A stretch of DNA of 59,124 nt. Source: Phycisphaerales bacterium (GTDB lineage Bacteria; Planctomycetota; Phycisphaerae; Phycisphaerales; UBA1924). The position numbers and the translations under genes were made by a program. The notes under the pieces are model-generated. The model was not told the origin of the DNA. It saw only the letters and a program-made list of their open reading frames with translations, and ran no database searches. The stretch is from NCBI GenBank assembly GCA_020847535.1, contig JADLBU010000028.1:1-59124 (forward strand), in the 5' to 3' direction. Below, in pieces: positions 52,203 through 59,124 of this stretch (the stretch's first letter is position 1; the number at the start of each line of letters is the position of its first letter).

Positions 52203-54440
52203 TCAGGATCTGCGCAGTCGCAGCGCGTTGCCAACCACCGACACGGAACTCAGGCTCATCGCCGCCGCGGCGAAGAGGGGTGAGAGCAGGACGCCGAAGA
52301 CCGGGTACAGCACTCCAGCCGCGATGGGCACGCCCAGCGCGTTGTAGATCAGCGCGAACACGAGGTTCTGCTTCATGTTCGCCACCGTCGCCCGCGAGAG
52401 TTGGCGTGCCCGGGCGATGCCGCGGAGGTCGCCCTTCACAAGCGTGACATGCCCGCTGTTCATCGCGACATCGGTGCCGGTTCCCATCGCGATTCCGACG
52501 TCGGCACGGGCGAGTGCCGGCGCGTCGTTGATGCCGTCGCCCGCCATCGCGACGCGCCGGCCCTTGGCCTGGAGTGCCGCCACAAGCTCGACCTTGTCTT
52601 GCGGGCGCACTTCGCCGTGGACTTCGTCGATCCCCAGCTGGCTGGCCACGGCCTGTGCCGTGGTAAGCCCATCCCCGGTGGCCATGACAATGCGGATGCC
52701 CTCGTCGTGGAGTAGGCGGATCGCTTCGGGCGTTGATTCCTTGATCGGATCAGCCGCCGCGACCAGGCCCGCGGAGCGGGCTTCCACGGCGACGAACACC
52801 ACCGAGGCGCCTTGGGCCCGACGCTCTTCGGCCGCGCTCCGGAGCGGCGCGATATCCACGTTCAACTCCTCCATGTGCGGAGTGTTGCCGAGCGCGATCG
52901 GCTTACCGTCCACTCGACCGCGAACGCCGATTCCAGTCCCCGACTCGAACTCCTCGGCCTTGCTCAACCGAAGGCCCCGCCGCTTGGCCTCGGTAACAAA
53001 GGCCTCGGCGAGCGGATGCTCGCTGGCCTGGTCCAGACTGGCGGTGAGGCGCAGCACCTCGTCTTCAGTGAAACCGGGGGCCGCCACGACGCTGTGGAAC
53101 TCGGGCTTGCCCACAGTGAGGGTGCCGGTCTTGTCCACGATCAGCGTGTCGATGGTGCGCAGCGACTCGATCGCCTCCGCATCCCGGAAGAGAATGCCCG
53201 AAGTCGCGCCGCGCCCGGTGGCCACCATGATCGACATGGGCGTGGCCAGCCCCAGCGCGCAGGGGCAAGCGATGATGAGGACCGCCACGGCGTTGAGAAG
53301 CGCGTAGGTCCATCGCGGTTCAGGGCCGAAAAGGCCCCACGCGACAAGCGTGATGACGGCAATCGCGAGCACGGCCAGCACGAACCAGTACGACACCACG
53401 TCCGCCATGCGCTGCATGGGGGCACGTGAACGCTGCGCCTGGGCCACCATCTGCACGATCTGCGAGAGCACTGTCTGGGCGCCCACCTTTTCCGCCCGCA
53501 TCACGAGGCTGCCACCCCCGTTGATGGTCGCCCCAATGACACGGTCGCCGGCCTGCTTCTCGACCGGCACAGGTTCCCCGGTGAGCATGGACTCGTCCAC
53601 GCTGGAGCGGCCGTCCGTGACGACCCCGTCCACCGGGACCTTCTCGCCCGGCCGTACGCGGAGCAGGTCGCCGATGTGCACGTGGGTGAGCGGCACATCG
53701 TCCTCTCCGCCGTTGTCACGCATGCGGCGTGCGGTCTTTGGCGCGAGGCCCAGCAGGGACTTGATCGCGGCGGAGGTCTGCGAGCGAGCTCGTAACTCCA
53801 GGATCTGTCCCAGCAGCGTCAGCGAAACAATAACGGCCGCCGCCTCGTAGTAGACGCCGATGCGCCCGTGCGCCTCGAACCCCTTCGGGAACAGTCCGGG
53901 GGCGAGCGTCGCCGCGAGGCTGTAGACGAACGCCGCGGCCACGCCGGTTCCGATCAGCGTCCACATGTTGGGGCTACGACGGCGGATCGAATCGGCCCAA
54001 CGCACGAAGAACGGCCACCCGGCCCAGAAGCCGATCGGGATGGTCAGGACCAATTCCGTCCAAGTGCGAGCGGTGGCCGAGAGGCCGGGGATGTAGTGCC
54101 CGGCCATCGCGAGAGCGGTGACGATGATCGTGAGCGGCAGCGTCCACCAGAAGCGGCGCGCGAAGCTGACGAGTTCCGGGTCCGGCCCCTCCTCGGGCGT
54201 GGGCATGAGCGGCTCCAGGCTCATGCCGCAGATCGGACAGTTGCCCGGAGTCGGCTGACGAATCTGCGGGTGCATCGGACACGTGAACACTGCCTCCGCG
54301 GTCGGGACGGCGACGACTGGATGCTCGTGCGGCGAGTCGGGCGCTCGTGAAGCATGACTGTGGCAACAGGGCGGAGACTCGCCCTTGGTCGCCTTGCTGC
54401 TGGTCGGCACATCGGCTGCGTGATGATGGTCATGGTTCAT
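52203..54440 (-). CDS. copA: Copper/silver-translocating P1B-type ATPase
   Basis: A 745-aa CopA/SilP-type efflux ATPase. The N-terminus is His-rich ([10 protein letters not shown]), then a metal-binding [20 protein letters not shown] region (about 55-75) replaces the usual HMA domain. The membrane CPC motif is [13 protein letters not shown]. The cytoplasmic signatures are TGE in [21 protein letters not shown], a P1B SEHPLA histidine motif, and [10 protein letters not shown]. It pumps Cu(I)/Ag(I) out of the cytoplasm. It is the last gene of the operon and overlaps its upstream neighbour by 4 nt. It lies outside the repeat-bounded island. Confidence 0.94.
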   Translation of the reverse strand: MNHDHHHAADVPTSSKATKGESPPCCHSHASRAPDSPHEHPVVAVPTAEAVFTCPMHPQIRQPTPGNCPICGMSLEPLMPTPEEGPDPELVSFARRFWWTLPLTIIVTALAMAGHYIPGLSATARTWTELVLTIPIGFWAGWPFFVRWADSIRRRSPNMWTLIGTGVAAAFVYSLAATLAPGLFPKGFEAHGRIGVYYEAAAVIVSLTLLGQILELRARSQTSAAIKSLLGLAPKTARRMRDNGGEDDVPLTHVHIGDLLRVRPGEKVPVDGVVTDGRSSVDESMLTGEPVPVEKQAGDRVIGATINGGGSLVMRAEKVGAQTVLSQIVQMVAQAQRSRAPMQRMADVVSYWFVLAVLAIAVITLVAWGLFGPEPRWTYALLNAVAVLIIACPCALGLATPMSIMVATGRGATSGILFRDAEAIESLRTIDTLIVDKTGTLTVGKPEFHSVVAAPGFTEDEVLRLTASLDQASEHPLAEAFVTEAKRRGLRLSKAEEFESGTGIGVRGRVDGKPIALGNTPHMEELNVDIAPLRSAAEERRAQGASVVFVAVEARSAGLVAAADPIKESTPEAIRLLHDEGIRIVMATGDGLTTAQAVASQLGIDEVHGEVRPQDKVELVAALQAKGRRVAMAGDGINDAPALARADVGIAMGTGTDVAMNSGHVTLVKGDLRGIARARQLSRATVANMKQNLVFALIYNALGVPIAAGVLYPVFGVLLSPLFAAAAMSLSSVSVVGNALRLRRS

Positions 54441-54880
54441 GGCGGTCCCTGCGTTGTCTGCTCCAACTCGCGTTGCGGGAGTGCCTTGCGGGCCGCTTCA
54501 GCCGCGTTCGCCCGACGGATTACTTCGTCACGTTGCCAGCGCTTGTAGCGTGCGTCCTCCGCGACCAGCCCAGATGACCAACCTACGAAGAGAAAGACCG
54601 CGGGGAATGCGAACTGATCGTGGTTGAGCGACCCACCAACCGCCCATCGCAGAGCCAGGTATCCCAGGTAGAGCACGGCGCACGCTGTCCCAGCCGACAG
54701 GCCGCCACGAAGCCCGAACCACACCGCCGCGCGGAAGATCAATGGCAAATAGAGGGCGGAGAGGGCGGTGTGAAGCCAATGCCAGGCGTGCGCCGCCGAG
54801 GGAACCACGAAGTGGGAGACGGTTATGATCGTGGCCCACAGCACAGTCTGCTGCAAATGGTACCGGCGCTCTTCATCCAT
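54437..54880 (-). CDS. Small membrane protein, sensor-kinase N-terminus-like
   Basis: A 147-aa protein with about four membrane segments ([57 protein letters not shown] and [19 protein letters not shown]) and a short charged helix ([20 protein letters not shown]). The pattern matches the membrane sensor part of some histidine kinases, but the kinase is absent. It could be a truncated sensor or a structural partner of the pumps. Start ATG 54880 lies within the end of the preceding gene; it overlaps copA by 4 nt. Confidence 0.68.
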   Translation of the reverse strand: MDEERRYHLQQTVLWATIITVSHFVVPSAAHAWHWLHTALSALYLPLIFRAAVWFGLRGGLSAGTACAVLYLGYLALRWAVGGSLNHDQFAFPAVFLFVGWSSGLVAEDARYKRWQRDEVIRRANAAEAARKALPQRELEQTTQGPP

Positions 54881-55556
54881 GATGTTGTCCCCCGTGTGAA
54901 TCGCGAGGACGGCCGGTTGATTGATCGGCGTGGGGCGGGACGCCGCGAACAGCGGGAAGGTGTCCACGCTCAGCCTTCTCCAACGTCAGGAGCATTCCGA
55001 ACCCCGGGTCTTTGGACGCCGAGGCTCGCCAGGCGTCCCAGTGGCGTCGCATGTCCGCGCGCAGGTGGGCCACAATGTCGCCCAAGAGCACCACATGACA
55101 TCGTCGATCCTGATGCCCAGGGGGCAGGGTCCCGAACGCGACAAGGCGAACCCCGTGACCGTGCCGCGTGTGGGCCCTGCCGTGGCGGAGCAGCTCATGC
55201 ACGATGCCGTCGATGTCACTGTGCCGGCAGCAGCCGAACCGCTGAAGGGCCGCGGTGAGCACGTCGTGCCTGGTGGCGGCATCGTTGAGTTCCGCCCGCC
55301 CCTCCTTGACCTCACCGATGATCATGTCGGGCACGCCGCCAGTGATCCCGAGCAACGCGTTCGCTTCGCTCTCGGCCGGGTGGTGCATGGCCTCGCCCGG
55401 GCCCGATGCCTCGCCGAACCGGAACGCCAGGACATCCAGGTCGGTCAGACACTCTTGTCCGCCTCCACGGGCAGCACGGACGACAGGGAACTCCGTCACG
55501 GTGAGGTAGCCGTGCAGTCTCAAGAAGGCCTGCACAAGCGCGACCGCATTGTCCAT
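54873..55556 (-). CDS. Unrecognised soluble protein in metal operon
   Basis: A 227-aa protein whose ATG overlaps the P2-type ATPase stop (TGATG), so it is coupled. The N-terminal region contains VALVQAFLRLHGYLTVTEFPV and DLDVLAFRFGE, then GGVPDMIIGEVKEGRAEL: an acidic residue, a strand and ExK (DMIIGEVKEG), a PD-(D/E)XK-like arrangement. The His/Arg-rich C-terminal third looks less ordered. A nuclease-fold protein in a metal pump operon is unexpected; the assignment is by motif only. It overlaps the next gene by 8 nt. Confidence 0.6.
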   Translation of the reverse strand: MDNAVALVQAFLRLHGYLTVTEFPVVRAARGGGQECLTDLDVLAFRFGEASGPGEAMHHPAESEANALLGITGGVPDMIIGEVKEGRAELNDAATRHDVLTAALQRFGCCRHSDIDGIVHELLRHGRAHTRHGHGVRLVAFGTLPPGHQDRRCHVVLLGDIVAHLRADMRRHWDAWRASASKDPGFGMLLTLEKAERGHLPAVRGVPPHADQSTGRPRDSHGGQHHG

Positions 55557-58345
55557 CACCCACGCTCCTTCCGTGTTGTCCGCAGGACCTTGACCAGTTC
55601 GAGCACCGCCAGCGGGATGCACGAAACGGCCATGAGCGGGATGCACTCCTCCCACCCCATCGTCGAGGTCTTCATGAGCGAGGAGAGCGTCTGGTTGTGG
55701 TGGGTCCAGAGCTGCAGGGCGAACGACGCGGCAACAACCACCAGCAGCATCGCATTGTCGCGCCAGCCCATCCGCCAGATCGGTACGGTCTCGCTGCGCG
55801 CTCCGAATGAGCGGAGCAGTTCGGCGAATACCAGCGCGGCGAAGGCGTGGGTGCGGGCCGATGTCTCGTCGTGGTACTTGAGGCCGTAGAGGTACACGCC
55901 CAGCGCGACACCCGCGGTCAGGAACGCGGTCAGGATCATCGTGCCCACGAATGCGCGGTCTATGAACGCCGCGTTGCGGGGGCGAGGGGAGCGTTCCATC
56001 ACGCCCGGTGGGGCGGGGTCGGCGGCCAGGAAGAGCGCGGGGAGACCATCGGTCACGAGGTTGATCCAAAGGATCTGGATGGGCAAGAGCGGGGTCGGCA
56101 ATTCGGCCACGAGGGCCGCGCCCATGTAGAGCAGTTCGGCGGCGTTGCCCCCGAGCAGGAACTGCATCGACTTCTTGATGTTGTCGTAGACGCCGCGGCC
56201 TTCCTCGACAGCGGCGACGATCGACGCGAAGTTGTCGTCGGTGATGACCATGTCGGAGGCCTGGCGGGCGACCTCGGTCCCTGAAGCGCCCATCGCGATA
56301 CCCACATCGGCGCCCTTGAGGGCCGGGGCGTCGTTCACGCCGTCGCCGGTCATCGCGACCACCGCGCCCTGTTCCCGCCACGCCCGCACGATCCGGAGCT
56401 TGTCGGCGGCGGTGACACGGGCGTACACGGCCGTTCGCGCCACACGCCCCGGCAGAGCCGCATCATCAATCGCCGCGAGCTCGGCCCCGGAGAGCGCCGC
56501 GTCGGATTCGCTCGCGATCCCCAGGTCCCGCGCGATGGCGAGGGCGGTCTTGGTCTGGTCACCGGTGATCATCACCACGCGGATGCCCGCCGCCTTGCAC
56601 TTGGCGACGGCCTCGCGGGCCTCGGCACGCGGCGGGTCGAGCAGGCCGACGAGGCCCACGAACGTCAGGTCACGTTCGAGCGACGCGGGGCTGGGATCGG
56701 CGACCGTGGCTGCGACTTCGCTCTGCGGCAGGCTCCTCGCCGCGCAGGCCAGCACACGCAGGCCCTTGGAGGCCAGGTCCGCGTTGGCCGCATCGATCGC
56801 AGTGCGGTCCGCATCGGTCATGCACCGCGAGCCATCTGCCTCCGCAAGGTGCGTACACAGCGCCAGCACACTCTCGGGCGAACCGTTGACAAGCACATCC
56901 GCACCTGCATCCGCCTTCCGCACCACGGCCGCACGCTTGCGGTCCGAGTCGAACGGCGCTTCGGCCAGCCGCGGCGAGCCCTCATCCAGTGTCTCGCGTG
57001 TCAGCCCGACCTTGGCCGCCGCGATGAGCATGGCCGCCTCGGTCGGGTCACCGCTCGCCTCCCAGCGCCCCTTGTCCTCCATAACCGTCGCGTTGTTCAC
57101 GCCCGCGAGGTTGCGTGCCAGCCGCATCGCCGCGGCCTGCACCCCGGCGCTCAACTCGCTCCCGGCAACCGTGACCGATCCCTCCGGCGCGTACCCCTCG
57201 CCCGACACGTCCAGTGTCGTGAGCACCACGTCCCCCTCACACACCGGCACCACCAGCGCCCGCGCCGTCATCTGCCCCACGGTGAGCGTCCCGGTCTTGT
57301 CGGTGCAGATCACGCTCGTCGCGCCCAGCGTCTCGACCGCGGGCAGGTGGCGGATCAGGGCCCGCCGCCGGGCCATGCGCCGCACGCCCAGCGCCAGGGC
57401 CACGGTCACAATCGCGGGCAGTCCCTCGGGCACGGCGGCGACGGCCATGCTCACGGCGGTCATGAAGAGCGAGAGCAGCGGCTCCCCGCGCATGAGCCCC
57501 AACCCGAAGAGGCCTGCGACGATGACCAGCGCCGCGACCACGAGCAATCGTCCGACACGGGCCAGACGGGCTTGGAGAGGCGTCGGCCCATCCGTCGCGG
57601 CGGCAGCGATCAGCGTGGCGATGCGTCCTACCTCGGTCCGCATCCCCGTGGCGACCACGATCGCGCGGGCCGTGCCCGTGGCGATGGCGGTGCCCGCATA
57701 GACCATGCAACTCCGCTCGGCCAGCGGCGTGTCTACCGGGAGCGGTGGGGCCACGGCGCCGGCATCCTTCTCGGCGGGTTCGCTCTCGCCCGTGAGCGAC
57801 TTCTCGATGGCCGCGAGCGAAGCCGACTCGATGAGCCGCGCATCGGCGGCCACCAGGTCGCCGGCTTCCAGCACCAGCACATCACCGGGCACAATGACGG
57901 CTGCGGGAAGGACGGTCACCACACCGCCGCGCACCACGCGGGCCTTGGGCGCGGTCATGCCGCGCAGGGCCGCGATGGAGCGCTCGGCGCTGTGCTCCTG
58001 CGAGGCGCCGATGACGGCGTTGATGACGATGATCGCGGCGATCGCTCCGGCATCGACCCACTCGCCCAGCACCGCCGAGACGCCGGCGGCGACGATCAGC
58101 AGCCACACCAGGACCGCGGCAAACTGCGAGCCGAACGCCGCCCACCACGTCCGCCCCTCCCGCGCGGTGAGTGTGTTGGGCCCGACCTTCTGCAACCGCG
58201 CCGTGGCTTCGGCCGCGGACAACCCGGCCCGCGCATCGGAGACCTGCATGCGGATCGCATTGTCCGCGCTCAGCCCGTGCCATGCCGGGCCCGGTGAAGT
58301 GGTATCACCAGTTGCGGGGTGCGGATGTTGGTGCTTCGTGTTCAT
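55556..58345 (-). CDS. P2-type cation-transporting ATPase
   Basis: A 929-aa P-type ATPase of the calcium/cation (P2A, PMR1/SERCA-like) group. It has the N-terminal cation ATPase domain, TGE in LTGESEPAEK, the membrane M4 motif AAVPEGLPAIVTVALALGV, phosphorylation site [11 protein letters not shown], hinge [21 protein letters not shown] and a C-terminal set of membrane helices. The ion could be Ca2+, Mn2+ or Mg2+. It is flanked by an RND pump and copper ATPase in one operon. The ATG at 58345 follows the RND stop by 15 nt. Confidence 0.92.
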   Translation of the reverse strand: MNTKHQHPHPATGDTTSPGPAWHGLSADNAIRMQVSDARAGLSAAEATARLQKVGPNTLTAREGRTWWAAFGSQFAAVLVWLLIVAAGVSAVLGEWVDAGAIAAIIVINAVIGASQEHSAERSIAALRGMTAPKARVVRGGVVTVLPAAVIVPGDVLVLEAGDLVAADARLIESASLAAIEKSLTGESEPAEKDAGAVAPPLPVDTPLAERSCMVYAGTAIATGTARAIVVATGMRTEVGRIATLIAAAATDGPTPLQARLARVGRLLVVAALVIVAGLFGLGLMRGEPLLSLFMTAVSMAVAAVPEGLPAIVTVALALGVRRMARRRALIRHLPAVETLGATSVICTDKTGTLTVGQMTARALVVPVCEGDVVLTTLDVSGEGYAPEGSVTVAGSELSAGVQAAAMRLARNLAGVNNATVMEDKGRWEASGDPTEAAMLIAAAKVGLTRETLDEGSPRLAEAPFDSDRKRAAVVRKADAGADVLVNGSPESVLALCTHLAEADGSRCMTDADRTAIDAANADLASKGLRVLACAARSLPQSEVAATVADPSPASLERDLTFVGLVGLLDPPRAEAREAVAKCKAAGIRVVMITGDQTKTALAIARDLGIASESDAALSGAELAAIDDAALPGRVARTAVYARVTAADKLRIVRAWREQGAVVAMTGDGVNDAPALKGADVGIAMGASGTEVARQASDMVITDDNFASIVAAVEEGRGVYDNIKKSMQFLLGGNAAELLYMGAALVAELPTPLLPIQILWINLVTDGLPALFLAADPAPPGVMERSPRPRNAAFIDRAFVGTMILTAFLTAGVALGVYLYGLKYHDETSARTHAFAALVFAELLRSFGARSETVPIWRMGWRDNAMLLVVVAASFALQLWTHHNQTLSSLMKTSTMGWEECIPLMAVSCIPLAVLELVKVLRTTRKERG

Positions 58346-58360
58346 GTTCGATGGACCGAG

Positions 58361-59124
58361 TCATTTCATGTCCCGCTTCCACTTCCACTCCTCCACAGCA
58401 GAGAACACGCACGGCACGATGAAGAGCGTGATCAAACTGATCGCCATGCCGCCCATCGACGGGATCGCCATCGGCTGCATGACGTCGGAGCCGCGCCCGG
58501 TGGCCCAGAAGATGGGCATGAGGCCCAGGACCGTCGTGGCGATGGTCATGAGGCACGGGCGGATGCGCTTGAGCCCCGCGTCGATGACGGCCTCACGGAT
58601 CTCCGCGACGGACTTGAACTGGCGGTCTTTGAAGACGCCCTCGAGATAGGTTCCGATCACCACGCCGTCGTCGTCCACCACGCCGAAGAGCACGAGGAAT
58701 CCGACCCATACGGCCACCGAGAGATTCACGCCCCAGAGCGCAAGCATGATGAAGCCGCCCGAGGCCGAGACCAGCACGCCGAAGAAGATCACCGGGGCGA
58801 TCCACCAGCGCTTAAAGCCCAGGTAGAGCATCACGAACATGATGCCCAGGGTGATCGGGACCAGTACCTGCATCCGCTTGGTGGCCCGGACCTGGTTCTC
58901 GCACTGGCCCGACCACTCCCAGTAGTACCCGGGCGGGAGCGTGAGGCGGCCGTCCTTGAGCGCCTGTTGCAGGACACGTTCGGCATCTTGGACCACGGAG
59001 ACTTCGTCGCGGTCGCGTGTGTTCATGGTGACGTAGCCGACGAGCAGACCACGCTCGCCCTTGATCTCCTGAGGGCCCAGCACGGTCGAGATGTCGTCGA
59101 GCTGGGCAAGCGGCACCTGCGCCC
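58361..59124 (-). CDS. cusA: RND heavy-metal efflux pump, CusA/CzcA type (partial, 5' end beyond window)
   Basis: The C-terminal ~254 residues of a heavy-metal RND transporter. Features are the porter-domain end LPPGYYWEWSGQCENQVRA, membrane helices (VLVPITLGIMFVMLYLGFKR, APVIFFGVLVSASGGFIML and VAVWVGFLVLFGVVDDDGVV, carrying the RND acidic motif) and the C-terminal ITLFIVPCVFSAVEEWK. It exports metal ions from periplasm or cytoplasm through an outer-membrane complex, which implies a Gram-negative-type envelope. It continues past the window edge; its partners (CusB/CusC) would lie there. Confidence 0.9.
   Translation of the reverse strand, partial: AQVPLAQLDDISTVLGPQEIKGERGLLVGYVTMNTRDRDEVSVVQDAERVLQQALKDGRLTLPPGYYWEWSGQCENQVRATKRMQVLVPITLGIMFVMLYLGFKRWWIAPVIFFGVLVSASGGFIMLALWGVNLSVAVWVGFLVLFGVVDDDGVVIGTYLEGVFKDRQFKSVAEIREAVIDAGLKRIRPCLMTIATTVLGLMPIFWATGRGSDVMQPMAIPSMGGMAISLITLFIVPCVFSAVEEWKWKRDMK

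Noticed and set aside
56849..58297. 482-codon plus-strand frame rich in His/Arg
   Set aside because: Antisense to the P2-type ATPase, which has complete P-type signatures.
1..59124. CRISPR array
   Set aside because: No regularly spaced short repeats were seen on reading through the window.

Overview
The window is high-GC bacterial DNA. I infer a planctomycete-like or similar high-GC host, only from the overall look of the proteins; nothing in the window fixes the taxon. It is dominated by one genomic island of about 51.9 kb, bounded by a perfect 56-bp direct repeat (71-126 and 51966-52021). The repeat holds the promoter-proximal and 5' half of a tRNA-Leu(UAA) gene, which is complete only at the left end. 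Beyond the right repeat lies a metal-resistance operon (52203 to the window end).

Left arm (68-5830): a tyrosine recombinase whose 3' end runs antisense through the tRNA gene, an AlpA/Xis-like small HTH protein, an orphan group II intron domain V, a long stretch rich in RNA-like hairpins leading into an unrecognised 239-aa protein, and a second XerC/D-like recombinase. Mobilisation region (5848-14390): a MobF relaxase-helicase and a VirD4/TraG-type coupling ATPase are transcribed divergently from a 321-bp region with oriT-like inverted repeats. The ATPase heads an operon with two paralogous membrane/coiled-coil proteins and a Ser/Arg-rich protein. No mating-pair (T4SS) genes are visible, so this looks like an integrative mobilisable element.

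Middle (14491-28142): orphan DNA methyltransferase, ArdC-type antirestriction metalloprotein, ParB, then a translationally coupled cargo operon (GT2 glycosyltransferase, radical SAM enzyme, 999-aa fusion of three glycosyltransferase-like domains and a kinase-like domain), small conserved plasmid/ICE proteins, an XRE regulator, a small membrane-protein operon, and ParA with a small partner.

Defence block (29287-51474): a type I BREX operon (brxA, brxB, brxC, pglX, pglZ type B, brxL) with two extra coupled genes between pglX and pglZ: a PD-(D/E)XK-like protein and an ArdC-like HExxH protein. It continues, 8 nt after brxL, into a TIR-APAZ plus short-Argonaute pair (SPARTA-like). On the opposite strand follows a three-gene operon I cannot match to a named system: a PD-(D/E)XK-like 499-aa protein, a HEPN/DUF4209-like 607-aa protein and a 296-aa protein with a degenerate nuclease-like motif. 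It is the best candidate for an undescribed defence system.

Right flank (52203-59124, minus strand): RND pump (partial), P2-type cation ATPase, unknown 227-aa protein, small membrane protein and CopA-type copper ATPase, all tightly packed or overlapping.
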